The position numbers and the translations under genes are program-made. The notes under the pieces are model-generated. The model saw nothing but the letters and a program-made list of their open reading frames with translations, did no database searches and was not told where the DNA came from. From positions 1 through 64,000 of the forward strand of contig JAOTON010001599.1 in NCBI GenBank assembly GCA_034440635.1: a stretch of DNA of 64,000 nt, read 5' to 3'. This DNA is from Lepas anatifera (Eukaryota > Arthropoda > Thecostraca > Lepadidae). Of the stretch, positions 32,630 through 46,390 are shown in pieces (within the stretch, counting starts at the first letter, position 1; each line of letters begins with the position of its first letter).

Positions 32630-35600
32630 GTAAACATGGTGAAGAGAACGGTTGAGAACCCTAGGGCCGGCTTCGATGGTAAAGCTTATGGAGCGGAGCC
32701 TCTTGGATTTCAGCGGGGCCGCGGTTTATAAGGATCATTAAGCCGTGCTTTTTGTGCGATACGATCTCAGTAGAGGTCGAAGTCTGTCCGGCGTGGCGGC
32801 CTCGCGAGCCGGACCGACAGCGCAGGTGTGCATCTGGCGAGGATTGGTATTAGCGACTCTGCGTCATGACGCCAGGCTAATCTTACCACCAGCCCGCTGC
32901 TCTCGCCGTCTGAAGGGCTCTTTAAATGCTTTTGGCGTAAAGACGTGGCTTGTTCTCGTAAATCCACCAGTGAATTGACGTAAAGTAATTTTTTTCCTTG
33001 TGCCTGCTCGTTCCTTTCGATCAGCAGCCTTGCTCGCTCGTGTGGCGTATATGGATGTTACCAAAACTAGCGTGATATTCTGCAGCGTATATTCCAGTGT
33101 GCCTTTATCCCAGCGCGCTGGGATAAATTGTTTGTATGCATCGCATTTCACACCTCATCACCCAGTGGAGGATGGTGAGTGAAACATGTCTACCTTGTTT
33201 CTTCTGTGGCAGAAGTTGGTGTAAAACTTGAAGTGGTCTTTCATTTTGAAGCTTTATTGACTCACTGAATTCAGTATTTGATCTGTTATTGCATTTTCAC
33301 GCTATTGTAACGATATAACATACATTTTAATGCTTTGATCAAGGTGTCACGGGGACGGAATTGTCCGAAAATTACACTAGAGGTGCCCATGCACGTCTAT
33401 ACCAAGTACCATACTTTTATAGCACCCAACTACTTTGGAGAAAGATTATGGACCGGCTGTTTCACAGATGGACATGCGTATTACCACCGTAGTTCTATGT
33501 GGATATCCTTTTCTCTCACAGTGAACTAGCGCTAAGCACTGTCACTTTCAGCCTATTTTCATGGTCGGGCAATGGAATAATCTGTAGCAAAAATCTCATA
33601 GCATATAGCCTCGGCAAATCCTGAATGATGTCACCTGACAGACTTTATAAGGTGACTGTACTACAGCCCTTCCTGGTCCTTACTTCCTTACCTTAATGAT
33701 GACTGTATACAGTCACTAGTCTTGTGTCGAGCGAGGCGAATCGAGGAGATGGAAAACGGCGTAACAGAAGCTTCTCCTTTAGGCAGTTGGCTGGCGTATG
33801 ATGTTGCTTACACCAGTGTCTGCTTCTCTATAGAATGAAGGAGAAGTAGAAGCCGGCTGAGCCGCAGGGCGAGCAGCAATGGACAGAAGCAGGAGAGACG
33901 TGGGAACGTCGCAGACCGGTGTCAGTATGACGCTGCGGATTCGGAGACTGGTGGAGCCTGAGGTTGTCCTACCACAGGGTCAACTATCTATCTGCTCGCC
34001 TGACCAGCATATTCGGTGGCTAGCTCATCACAACTAGTCGCTGACAGCGACTGTCGATAGCTGTCAATAGTGGCGATGCTGTATGGGTTCTACCGACGGA
34101 CCAAAGCCCACGGTTCTTCAGGACAGAGAGAGCAGGCTATTGTACCATCTCCAGCTCGGGTCCCGAAATAAATCTCCGGAATAAAGGCTCTGGCACCCGC
34201 CAAGACGGTGGCGCTGTCATCCCACTCTGGACAATCACCGGGCAGCGTCCGCCAGACCCTCCGACACACGCCTGCCCATAGTCTGCCGTCCTTTAGCCCT
34301 GTCTGACAGGCCTGAAAAACTGGAATCACCTTTGGCTTGTACGTGGTGGTTCAGTGCCCCGGCAGCGGGGCGAGAATAAAGGGCTTATTGGTGGGAGATG
34401 CGCATGACAACACTCAGACTATCATTGTACTTGAACTAACTTTTTAACGACATTTTAACATTCTTGTTTTTACTTTTGGCCCTAACCAAATATGTTTTAT
34501 GGGAAATTCATTTCGGATCGTTTCAGCACCAGGAAATGCCTTTAAGACCGCATACTGAAGCGACGGTAGGCGGGGATGTACAAAATGCTTCGTAATTCTT
34601 GAGGCTGTTTGTGAACTTCTAATAACACACAAAAGTGTGGTTGTTCGACACATTCCTTCCATTGTTGCTCACTTTGCTAGCGATAAAAATACAGGCTAGA
34701 ACGTTTTTTCATAATCATTAAAGATCCTCCGAATTTCGAATCTAATGACACCAATTGACTCCTTAGAATGTCAGGTTTCTGCCCGAGTACCGTTTGATGG
34801 ATTAAGTGTGCTCATACATGATTCTTCACTAAGCAACGAGAAACTGGTGGCAGACGTACGGTTACCTGTTTGACTGTGCATCACGCGGCAGTGATTTCAA
34901 CCGATAAATTGACCGCAGCAATGCCAATCCTGTGGGCAATAATGTGAGAACTGATTCTGCCTGGCCCGGTCTGGCCGTACGACTGCAGGATCGAGATGAT
35001 GGGAGGCGTGGCGAGGGTGCAGCTGCAGCGGCTCCCCTGACCCAGTGTGCAAGCCGGACCACCGCGGGCAGCTCTGCACCACCTGTTGCCACCCACGGCA
35101 CGGCTCTGGTGGCCGACGACAGCAGCGATCCCTGGCCTCGCCACCGGGACAGCGTGCCGAGCCGTCTCGGGGAGAGCTAAAGAATCATTCAGGGTACAGC
35201 CAGTATTTCAATGTGCCGACGCCGGGCATATAGGTAATCGTTAAGCAAAGCCTGTCCCAGATGACTGAAAGTATGTGAAAGTAAAAACAATGAACAGAGT
35301 AACGATATGCATGAATTTTGAAGGCATCGCATCAGGAAACCCAGTTTAAATTTGATTTTCTATAAACTGCATGTCTGGCAGGCAAGATGTTTCAGCATTC
35401 CACTTGGCTGGGCTTTAGACTCTTAGAGAGGCCTTATTTGACAAGTTTGACTCCAGGTGACAGCCCCTGTATGTCCACGACCGCTGCACCGCGTCCGTAA
35501 TGACTGAGGTGGCCGAGGCAGACGGCCGGGTGGTAGCAGATTTGATTTACGGCGGACTTGTTGACAGCATTTAGCACGGTTGGCTGGGGTCGAACAAATA

Positions 35601-37200
35601 GGAGACCGTTAGCGACGGCGGACGTCGGCCCGACCCTGGGTCGGAGATTATCTCGGAGCGTCCGCACAGTCCGCCCCGTGCAAATGTGCCGGGAGGACTG
35701 CTACAGCAGGCAGCCGAGCGAGCTGAAATTAACTGTGTCGGCTGGACTTCAGCAAGAACGGTTCTGCTGAATGGCGTTAGGGATCGTCGGCAGCCCTCTC
35801 AGAAATTGCATAAGCCAGGGCAGTGTGTTTGCCGGCGTTAAAGCCGGGTAAGTTGCCTGTTATGCAGGAGATTACGGCTTATATTTACTGTTCTGAGAAA
35901 GTTAGCCCTTCACTCGCGTGGTGCGGTCGTCCTTTACCTGAGTAGCTTATCCATGCTCGCACCTGCGGATTGTGGTGTGCTGCCCCACTTTCAGTTTGGA
36001 GATTGACGGCACTCTCTTCACACTGAATGCAAAAATGGTTTTAAGTTCCATCAGGTCCGTAGATATAGAGACAGCAACACTTCTTCCTTACCGTTCGATA
36101 TGGAGGAGGTTATATTGGGAATCCTTTTACGGAACGTGTAAGACGTGATGTCTTGCACGGTTAACTGTCCCATTCTCCAAAAAAGGGAGCCGGACAGCTT
36201 TTTGTTACATCTGCATAAAGACACATTAACCCATTGTTACTTTTCGAGATCTGGTAGATTCCATGTCTGCGAACAAAACCGGAGTTAAATGGAAGTTCTA
36301 CCATGGAGTATAATCATTGGTACAAGACAGAATCATTAAAAAATCCGGGATGCTTTGATTCGTCACACATATGGTAAATGGAAAGTCGAGTGGGACCACA
36401 AGTACGAAAATTCAAGGTTCAGAGAAGGTTTTCCCGTCACACAAAGGGATAGAAAATGCTTCTGATTGGCTTGAAAAGCTTATAAAACGGCGAAAATATA
36501 TTACAAGTAAATCAAATATGGTTCAATTAGCATACATTAGAAAGACTGAAACACACCCTGACTATATATCAACCCGCGCTTGGTCGGTATTCGGTGCCAT
36601 CTTCTTGGGGTTTAACATATTATAAGGCCAAGGACGCGTATATACCAAAAGAGAAAGGCAATTTCGTTTTATAAAACCTAGTATCTGATCAGAGAAAAAT
36701 AGCAGAAAACTATATTCGTAAGGCCTTGATTAAGCTGGCACCATTAGGCTCTCGTATGCCCTGTCGAAGTCAGTGCGGCGTTGTCCTGCCCCTGCACCTG
36801 TGGCTGCTCCAGCCCCAGTCGGCACCTTCTCCTCCTGCTCCGGAGGGAACTCCCTCTTCTCAGCAGGACTGCCGCCTAATGTCTGGCACCCAGCCGGGGT
36901 GTGCTACAACACGGGCCGACATATACACCGTCTCTCAACGGATATGCAGACTGGGACGTCATTTGGCATGGTTCCCGGCGAGCTGGGCTGGCTGAAATCC
37001 ATTGGCGCGGCCGCGAAACAGCCACCCTAAACATTGACCAACTGCGCTCTCGCTGCCCGCCAAACGGCGTGGCTGTCACTGGCGCCGTGATTTATAGCCG
37101 AGTTCAAACGCAGAAGCGTTATTTTTGCCTGCAGGGCCCACCGTGATGACTTCGCACCGCCGAGGATGAGAGATTAACACCTGACTTCGCACACCACTGG
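32630..37200. other. No gene seen, 4.6 kb
   Basis: Mostly mixed-composition DNA with several short frames (for example 34090-34329 minus and 36371-36625 plus) lacking any recognisable domain. GC-rich patches lie at 34980-35180 and 35440-35760. I see no tRNA, transposon end or array. If a gene passes through, its exons are too short for me to recognise. Confidence 0.4.
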
Positions 37201-37293
37201 GTCTCTCTCTCTCTCTCCCCTATCTCTCCCCTCTCTCTCCCTGTCTCTATCTCTCTCGCTCTCTCTCTCGCTCCCCTCCCCCTCTCTCTCTCC
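37201..37293. repeat. (TC)n-rich microsatellite
   Basis: An imperfect CT/TC tract with CCCC and TATC interruptions. Confidence 0.95.
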
Positions 37294-37849
37294 ACTTAAC
37301 TCAGACTTTGTACGCGATGATGTGCAAATTTCTGTGGGAGTGATGGAAGTTTTAAGCTCTGAGAAATCCTTTTATTTTTCACTGTGTGCTGTGCTTTGGA
37401 GAAAAAGGTTGTGCAAAGTACTGTTGCTGCTCGAATACTTATGGAATACAGACGGACTAATAGATAAATGTCTGTGGATCTTAAGTATGTTCCATTGCTA
37501 TTGTCGCAGGTTTTTATGTGTGCTTCAATGTGGGCCACGAACCCACCTTCTGCAGCCACAGGGTCTTGGCGATCTTGTGTTCGCAGCCTGATGGCTCTCG
37601 GCTTTGGCACCTCACGCTTTTTCCGATATTTTTATCGTGAAGTCAAGGAGGCAGCGGCGGGGAGTGAGACTGCCTTTGACAGATTATCCATCATAAAACA
37701 TCAAACAAAACATCAGCAATAATGATGTCGGTTCAGAGTCCGATGACAGTCAACAGCGGCATTTGCGGTCACCCTGAGTCCCAACTCTTGTCAATCACCG
37801 TACTGATTGAGTCTCCCTCGACGATGGGAGGAAGGATGTCGGAGATGAT

Positions 37850-38045
37850 GTGATTTTAATGCTCGCGGTGCGGCGAACGCGGCGTGTGCGTGCTGAACGC
37901 GGTGGCTGCGGCCAGCGCGGCGCGCTGGGCACGCGAGTGACGAAGGCGGCACGGCGGCGGGGTTACGGGGTCGGTGACCCAGAATGGCTGGGTGTCCTGG
38001 CTGTCCCGGCGGGCGGCGCCAGGCTGGCTCGGGCCCGCCACAGCT
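37850..38045. other. CpG-rich block
   Basis: Very high GC and CpG (for example GCGGCGAACGCGGCGTGTGC) in otherwise mixed DNA. Open on both strands because of composition. Function unknown. Confidence 0.25.
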
Positions 38046-38407
38046 GAGCGGGCGGTCACCACCAAACAGTGACCATCACCGGCTCAGATCAAGTGCTGGT
38101 ACGACGTGCGGCTGGAAATCCATGATACCAAAGCCATGTTGATTTTCCCGTATTTCATAATCAGAGCTGTGCACTTTTGCATGACATTTTAGGGTCTATC
38201 CAAGTCGATAACTACTAACTGCTTGTAGCGGGAAACAGTTGTAACGCGATCGTCTGAACCTTCAGATTTTCCCGTCGCGTCACCTCTGTATTCCACTCCT
38301 TTCGCCTTTCCACTCGCTGCGCCTTTGTCAGCTACCGCCCCAGCCTTCCAGACGATGTACAAATCAGCGTCTCTCCCTCCTCTGGCGACACTGAGCCGGC
38401 AGCGGGG

Positions 38408-38802
38408 CACCACCGGAGCATTACCGGAGCACTGCTGGAGTTCTGTCGGAGCACTGCTGGAGCACTGCCGGAGCACTGCCGGAGTACTGCCGGAGCACTA
38501 CCGGAGCATTGCCGAAGTACTGCCGGAGCAATGCCGGAGCACTGCCGGAGCACTGCTGGAGCAATGCCGGAGTACTGCCGGAGTACTGCCGGAGTACTGC
38601 CGGAGCACTGCCGGAGCACTGCCGGAGCACTGCCGGAGCACTGCCGGAGCACTGCTGGAGTTCTGCCGGAGCACTGCTGGAGCACTGCCGGAGCACTGCC
38701 GGAGGAGCATTGCCGGAGCACTGCTGGAGCACTGCCGGAGCACTGCCGGAGCACTGACGGAGCACTGCCGGAACACTACCGAAGTACTACCAGAGCACGC
38801 AT
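38408..38802. repeat. 11-bp minisatellite, ~35 units
   Basis: The unit is CCGGAGCACTG with frequent CTGGAGCACTG and CCGGAGTACTG variants. A period of 11 (33 bp for three units) keeps all frames open and produces E/H/C/R/S/T-rich plus-strand frames and S/A/P-rich minus-strand frames that are not genes. A 3-bp slip occurs near 38702 (GGAGGAGC). Confidence 0.95.
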
Positions 38803-38863
38803 AACCAGTGCCGGTGGCCCCTGACTGGTGATTGAAAGTGAGAACGGAGGGGTAAGTTGTTGG

Positions 38864-39781
38864 TTAACACGCGCACTGGAGGGGGCCTCGGAGGCCCCCC
38901 CACCTGTTTTTCCGAGGTGGCCGGAGAACCGCTTGCAGCGGAAAAACGAAACTTGGCCACATTTAATAGAATTTAATAGCGCGTCGATTGGTGAAGACTT
39001 TTTGAAAATCGGCCGAAAATTTTTTGACTTATAGGCTTTCAAAGTCAGACCTGCATTTTGAGATCGCCGTAAACGCGTGGTCGGACCAGTTAGCTTGCAT
39101 TGAAGACCGAGTGGTGACGCCATAACGTCATATAAGCGGGACTATATGTCAAGGTCACTTCACATGAAAGTCAAGGTCAAGGTCACAGGTCAAGGTCATA
39201 TCTGCACTTTCAAGGTCACTGACCACTGCGCGTCCGGCCAAATGAGGTTACCCCGTCTGACATATATTATGCTATGACGTCATCGGTAGGGTACCCCAAT
39301 ACAAAGGTCAAGGTCAAAAGTCAAGGTCAAAGGTCATTGGGAAAGGTCAATTCTCATTTCCCGCCAAACAGTGGCTACAGTGTTAGTCAAAGTGTAAATA
39401 ATAAGTAGTATACCATATGGTGACCTTTAAGGTCAATGACCTTGAATGACCTTGACCCAAAAGTTGTGGGGAAGCCTCTTTGAGACCTCTTCTCTATGAA
39501 CCTTGTCCGCCTTTAGCTTATTCCCGCCATTTTCCCGCATAATCACAGCATTTATCAATCGATACCAGCATGGCCAATATTTGACCTTTACAACCTCGTT
39601 TGACCTTGAAGATATTGACCTAGGTCAATGAAAATTGGTCATCATGTAGATCACCATAGCCCCCACCCACCTACCAAGTGGCGTTTTTCTAACCCTCTTA
39701 GTTTCTGAGATCTTAGGGGGGGCCTACCAGGCCCCCTCCAGTGCGCGTTAGTGCCAGACCCCCCTCCAGTGCGGGTGTTAA
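38864..39781 (+). mobile_element. TTAA family 2 element, copy 2 (918 bp)
   Basis: A complete copy with TTAA at 38864-38867 and 39778-39781, TTAACACGCGCACTGGAGG ends, the doubled right-terminal repeat, and the same two opposed blocks of AGGTCA/TGACCT hexamers. It differs from copy 3 (42943-43869) at only a few percent of positions by eye, including small indels in C-runs. Flanks are unrelated, so the copies are independent insertions. Confidence 0.9.
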
Positions 39782-42655
39782 TAACTGGACGCTAACAGCA
39801 ACGCCGGGAATAGCGAATCACACACTAAGACTGTGTGGAGAGCTGTGACTGGCGAAGCTTTCTACAGCTACTCTCTTGTCTCTCAGATAGCGTTTTTGTG
39901 CTGGAGTCAACAGCTTCCTTGATCAGAACCACGCGAGTTTGGATTTAGAAGTCTAGCACGGTGGCTTTGACTGCACATCCTGGTTCCGCAGTATTACGGG
40001 CACTCCACAGCATATTAGGACTGAGGTGACCAGGAGCTTCGGGTGCCTGCTTAACGATTGCAGTACGGCTTGGCACTTCGCTGGGATATAATTCTAAGCT
40101 TCCTAGTCAAACCGTGCAGAGGATAAGTCATCAATTTCGTACACAATTTCGTAGAACTGAGCTTGTTATGACTGTTGGCCGGAAATTGAGGTTAATGATT
40201 TTTCCATGGGTGACTATGGCAATCTGCATGCAAACAAAATGTGTGACATTGGGATCAGTTATAAACTTTTATCAACAAATTTGTAATAGGTAAACTCAAT
40301 TCAACATAATTTCACTTCATTTTGAAAATTGTTTTACCAAAACCGAAAGTTTGTCTTCGTGTTGATCATGTAAAGCACTGGAAACATTTTACAATGAGGG
40401 CGTCTAAAACAACACTGAGAGAAAAATTGATTCCTTTTGGATAAACTGAGTCGGTGCTGAAAGCGAGTCTGGATTCTGGTGTCAAACTCGGTTGGAATCA
40501 GGCAGAATCAGGCTCATTGTATTCCCGTCGTAGACTCAATGCCTTGGAATAGATTGGGTCTAGCACGTAATGTTTTCTGAAGCTCATAGAATGATCATCG
40601 TAAGCTCGGGAATAAAATGTCTGATGACTGGTTTCAAATGATTCTTCGCTCGGTATAGAAAAAAACTCCACGGCATCAATGTATTCCATCAGCAAAATCG
40701 TCATGGAATCATTATATTCCAGCTCTCCTCGAAACATGGATTAAAAAATATACCCCTCCACTCAACACGGCAACTGAATTCGTGGCAAGCCTCAAATGAA
40801 ACACTTCTTTTGAGTCTAGATTTGGCATACAACTAGTCTAGTAGCAAAACTAATGCTGGTATAATTGTAGTCTGTGTGGCATACTTTGAGTCGTGCCTGG
40901 AGTTTCATTGGGTTCACTAGATGTTCCTCGTTAGTCTTTGTGTTTTTTCTTAAATTGAAACTTTCTGTAAAGATGTTACTTATCATGCTGTTGTGGCCTT
41001 GCTATTACCTTAACTTTGTCTAATGATAATGAGGATAATCCAATTTGTTTACAGTAGTCTACTTTAGCCTCAAGAAAAGATAACATAATCATAACTTTGT
41101 ATTAGGACACAAACATTAAACAACAATCACGTTCACCGTTTTTCGGACACACATGAAATGGTATTAATGAACAGTCTTTTCCCATATCGCCCAGGTGCGG
41201 TCTAGGCTTAAAATTCAAGCACATGCCCCTGTCGTCAGAGATAGCAGCCCTCGTTTACTTTGGATGTATAGAGATAATTGTAGACATATTTGCTTCAAAG
41301 TATTCCGTCATGGCTGAGATAATCTCATTCTGTACACGATATTGTACAGAATGAGACTTACCTCTGTCCAGTGATAGGCGTTCATTCAGAGGCTCCTTGA
41401 AAATCCTTCAATCTTCGCTAAGCGCTTCTAATCTGTGCTCAATGTGTGCTGAAAACGATATTTAGGACACGTGGGTGACTAGCAAACAGTAATAGATGAT
41501 TCTTACTACTTCATTAACTTTGCATAGCAAGGGCTGTTCTGCGCGGACAAACTTGGGGCTTCAGTGCATGTTGTCCTCATAGCTGACACACATGGACTCC
41601 TGGTTTTGGCCACTAGTACAATGAATGCCTGAACCGTCGCAGCCCCAGTATGCTTCTTCACTTTCACTAGCTCTCAGCAGAGTCTGTCGGCCATCAGACT
41701 CAGCTTAAGCTTTTCCTCTTGCTCCGTTATCACCGCTATATCTGTCGATGTGGCTTCTCCCGTACACCAAGCCAAAGGCAGTGTTGGCTTCTTCAGGCCT
41801 CTCAGGTAAAAGCCTGAGTTGGATCTATGTAGAAGCACGTACCAACGTAAAATGAAAAAGGTCAGCTATTCCTCTCAAATTTCGCTCGGATCTCGACGCC
41901 AGAGCTTTGTGGCCAGCTCTGCGTGCAATGGCAGGAACACTGAAGATGACGCGAAACGGCGAGTAAATTTTCTCAATCGCGGGTCGAGCACGCGCACACA
42001 ATCTCCAGATACGCTTTTACGTGGGATCAAAATACACTGGGGGTTCGAATGATTCTGCAGCTAAAGCTCCCATAATCCTGGTTATTTCTGGTGAGAGAAT
42101 ATATTGATTCCTAGTATGATATGAAACTTTGAAGAGGATATGAATAGCTCTTTGAATTTCGCGGCTAGAATAGGTCGAACACCTATGGTAAAATGATGCT
42201 TTGTGGTATAAAAAATCCCGCTTGCAGCACCATTTTGGTATCATATCAAACTTCTTCCCACTATGTTTAGAAGCTGAGAATCATTTTAAGCTGGTAAGGC
42301 CTACATAAACACTTCCTGTACTGGAATTATGCTGGGAAGAGGATCTAATGAGAGCAAGCATGCTCAAATGTTCCTTGAATAAGGTTTCATGTTATCATTT
42401 TATGCTCGAGCAGACCGTGATTCCGGATTAGATAGAGCACATAGGAATACAAATTTCTCTCAGTGAAGGCTGACCAAAGAAAATATGATAACCTTAAAAT
42501 ATAAGATGTGTAGGAAATAAACACAGAATAGTATGAAATCATCTATATCAATGGTAATGAAGGTAAAATATTCAAGACAAACCTAGTGTACTAAACATGT
42601 ACATGAAAGTCACCCAAAACGAAATAAATCAGTAAGTGAATCAATATTAGACATG
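39782..42655. other. No gene seen, 2.9 kb
   Basis: Mixed to AT-rich DNA with no long open frame; only a perfect hairpin at 41323-41356 stands out. Confidence 0.45.
41323..41356. repeat. Perfect hairpin, 14-bp stem, 6-base loop
   Basis: TCTCATTCTGTACA pairs with TGTACAGAATGAGA around CGATAT. It is isolated, with no T-run to suggest a terminator and no other repeat nearby. Confidence 0.85.
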
Positions 42656-42660
42656 CATGC

Positions 42661-42661
<1 letters not shown>

Positions 42662-42696
<35 letters not shown>
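42662..42696. repeat. (TA)n microsatellite
   Basis: TA run of about 17 units; a short TC run follows at 42721-42741. Confidence 0.95.
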
Positions 42697-42701
<5 letters not shown>

Positions 42702-42942
42702 TTTCGTTCTCTCGCTCTTTCCTCTCTCTCTCTCTCTCTCTAACAATGAGCCTATATAACATCCAGCCCTACCAGCGAGCATCAATATAAAAACATACTC
42801 AGCATTGTTATACTCAGCATTGCTGAGCTGCCAAATGCCTGCATTAAAACTTGTGTAGGTACATACCTAGGAATGTACTGCAAAGCTTAGGAATTCTCGT
42901 AACATGCCCACTTTGACAGGGCTTACCCTTGCGAGCTGTACA

Positions 42943-43869
42943 TTAACACGCGCACTGGAGGGGGCCTCGGAGGCCCCCCCCACCTGTTTTTCCAAGGTGG
43001 CCGGAGAACCGCTTGTAGCCAAAAAACGAAACCTGGCCACATTTAACAGAATTTAATAGCGCGTTGATTGGTGAAGACTTTTTGAAAATCGGCTGAAAAT
43101 TTTTGACTTATAGGCTTTCAAAGTTAGACCTGCATTTTTAGATCGCCGTAAACGCGCGGTCGGACCAGTTAGCTTGCATTGAAGACCGAGTGGTGACGTC
43201 ATAACGTCATATAAGCGGGACTATATGTCAAGGTCACTTCACATGAAATTCAAGGTCAAGGTAAAAGGTCACAGGTCAAGGTCATATCTGCACTTTCAAG
43301 GTCACTGACCACTGTGCGTCCGGCCAAATGACGTTACCCCGTCTGACATATATTATGCTATGACGTCATCAGTAGGGTACCCCAATACAAAGGTCAAGGT
43401 CAAAGGTCAAGGTCAAAGGTCATTTGGAAAGGTCAATCCTCATTTCCCGCCAAACAGTGGCTAGAGTGTTAGTCAAAGTGTAAATAATAAGTAGTATACC
43501 ATATGGTGACCTTAAAGGTCAATGACCTTGAATGACCTTGACCCAAAAGTTGTGGGCAAGCCTCTTTGAGACCTCTTCTCTATGAACCTTGTCCGCCTTT
43601 AGCTTATTCCCGCCATTTTCCTGCATAATCACAGCATTTACCAATCGATCCCAGCATGGCCAATATTTGACCTTTACGACCTCGTTTGACCTTAAAGATA
43701 TTGACCTAGGTCAATGAAAGTTGGTCATCATGTAGATCACCATAGCCCCCACCCACCTACCAAGTGGCGTTCTTCTAACCCTCTTAGTTTCCGAGATCTT
43801 AGGGGGGCCTACCAGGCCCCCCCTCCAGTGCGCGTTAGTGCCAGACCCCCCCTCCAGTGCGGGTGTTAA
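42943..43869 (+). mobile_element. TTAA family 2 element, copy 3 (927 bp)
   Basis: TTAA flanks at 42943-42946 and 43866-43869. Ends, doubled right terminal repeat and hexamer blocks are as in copies 1 and 2. Longer C-runs near the right end account for most of the length difference. No coding capacity. Confidence 0.9.
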
Positions 43870-45930
43870 AGGAAACTGAACACCTTTATGACGAAATTTG
43901 AACTGAGACCAGCAGCGAACAGAAACTCCACTGTCTGATCAGTCCCAGAGCTAACCGTTTGTGGAGAAACAGTGCTTGTAGAGCTGGTATGGATCTCATT
44001 GACCCGAAACTTTCCTACTAAGCCCCAAAGACTGCGCCAGCACCAGCTGTTAGGCCGAGACGGGGTTGGAGTATGGACATCCATGCGCTAAAAAACAGTA
44101 TCTTTTCGGGACACTGTTTCTCCACGTAAGGTGAGCTTTGTAATAGTGAATGTAGTGACCAATAGCTCCGATTAAATTATATAAAGTACCATATTCCTAG
44201 GAAACTTGGCTCCTTCGTGGGATTTGAGCCATGTGTTGCGTAGACGATTCCGGCCAAATCTTGGTTTCATATTTCGTTCCTTTCAGAGCTCACACTTTTA
44301 CAGAGTAGCGACGCTTCAAGGGCGTACTGCTTGAAGCGTGCCACTAATAAGCCGGCCGCCCCTCCCTTTGGGCCTAACGGCTGTCGGCGGTCGTTCGGCG
44401 AGAACTGGTCAGGGCTGGATTCCACTGTAAACACACGCTGTTCTACCTGAAATGGTGAGCCCCGGGACAAATTAAATATCAATCCGTGGTTTTTTGGCAT
44501 GATCTATTACGTGGCTGTCTCAGTTCAAAACCCATAGTAAAGGTGTCACATTCTCTTCAATTATCCTAAATAGAAGCCTACAGCGGGGGCTCAGAAGGCA
44601 GGTGGTACAGAGGAGCCTCTTTTGAAGGGGAAACGATAAATCAAGGACGTTTTTTCCTTTTTCTGAAAGAGAAAATCACAATGTTTTCGTTTGATATCAA
44701 GAAAGATAACTCCAAGAAAATAAATGAGGCCGCTTTAGTCAAAGACCAGCTTATGAAAATAAGTACAAAAACTGGAAATTACGGCTTTCACGAAGCCATA
44801 CTAAGAATTTGAGCGGATTTATTTCTCACTAAAGTAATGGCTTAAATTGAGTGTCCTCTACTCCCGATTCTCCCCAAACTTTCCCCTCTCATGGATGGGA
44901 AAAAGGTGATAGACCTGAAGCTTTGCTGGGTAAAGCTTCCACCCCACAACTTAGACCATTGGCTTAAATGGGCAATATTTTATCAAGTAATATTGTCTCA
45001 TTTTGACTGTCATGGCTTAGCATGGCATTAACAGCTAACATAAAGGTCGTTTAGGGTGGAAACGAACAATAAAGGGAGCTAAATTTCCCTTTTCATTGTG
45101 TCAGACGGCCCAGTGCCCTTAGCGAACAATGGCGGCTTACAGGAATGCTTTGTCCTCGCCAGACGGACATGACCTAGATTAATTAAAACATTTCCAGAAA
45201 TATGGTGAGTTTTTTATTTGGTCGTTCCGTAGTTCACTTGCACTTTCTTTGCCGTTTTAGGGGCGTAAAACATTGAGAAAAGGCTTACATCGAGCCCCCG
45301 CAACTCGGGCGACAGATCACGGGAGCTGAGGTTCCCCACGTTTGGGTTCCACTGTGCGTGGTAAAAAGCCGACCCGGTCAGGCGCTGAAACATGCATCAG
45401 TCAGCTGTAAGCCGTCTTTTCATTGATATCAAACCTGGCATTCCACAGTAAGCAGGCTTTACTCAGGCACTTTTGCCAGGATGAAGAGGTTCCAGTCAGA
45501 CAGACTGGACAGTGAAAACTAGTTATCCGCGGAAGCTCGCCGGAAGATTATCCCATCTTTGTTTTTGCCTCATTATACCAGAATTTGGCCGCGTATTCTG
45601 AAGACAGGGGTGTGTATTTTCCAAAATGATTGGGGTGCCCGAATTTGCAACAATTTTAAAAACTTCCAAATGAAAAAGATACAGAGCGATATTGTCTTGA
45701 GTTAAGCCATTACGCAGACCTTTTGAACTAGATGAAACTATTTTCAGGTCCTCACTCAGCGTGTTGCCTAAGAGGAGGAGCTGGGACTCCCAAAGAGATA
45801 CAAATCCACAGTCCTGGCGGGAACATTTTGAGTTCACGCAAGAGTGAGCGATAACTTTGCTATCTCTTTTTCAAAGAATCAGCAAAGAAAGTGACATTGT
45901 AATTTCTGCTTAAAAAAGATATAAAATAGG
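43870..45930. other. No gene seen, 2 kb
   Basis: A 104-codon minus frame at 45523-45837 has balanced amino-acid use but no recognisable domain; I do not call it. Confidence 0.4.
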
Positions 45931-46189
45931 TATGCAAATATATATATATAGTACTCAATTTCGATGTTGTATTCGTGTTCTATGCACGCCGATAAGAGGC
46001 CGTCTCGGTCCGCCTCTAGACTGGACTCGGCTCGGTTTCCTACTCCCGCCTGCTTGTCAACGGCCCGGTCCAGGAAACCACGGCGCGCTCCATAAGGTAA
46101 TAGGTACAACCGTGCTTCCGCCCAAGCGTTCAAAGCCCAAGCTAACCCCCTCTACAACTCCAGCGTCTCCAGACAGTACCTTCAGGCAG

Positions 46190-46390
46190 TGTGCCGCGGG
46201 AGTCTGAGGCGCTGGGCCGGGTCAGCGGTCTGCCACGGTCAGGCCGGCCGCCCCAGCAGGTGATGAGGCTGGGCGGGGCGCGCCGTCCCAGGATGGATGC
46301 AGGCGCGGCGTCTCCGGGAAAGGAGGTCGGATGTTGTGACGACTGGCTGCCGCCGCCGCCGCCCGGCCAGCTGCGGTGACTCGGTGACTC
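46190..46390. other. GC-rich block
   Basis: High GC with CpG and a short (CCG)n run near 46352. Open on both strands. Promoter-like composition only. Confidence 0.2.

Noticed and set aside
38325..38824. Open frames of 82-159 codons on both strands with an 11-residue repeat
   Set aside because: They are products of an 11-bp tandem repeat.
41323..41356. Rho-independent terminator
   Set aside because: There is no T-run after the stem, and the window is not bacterial.
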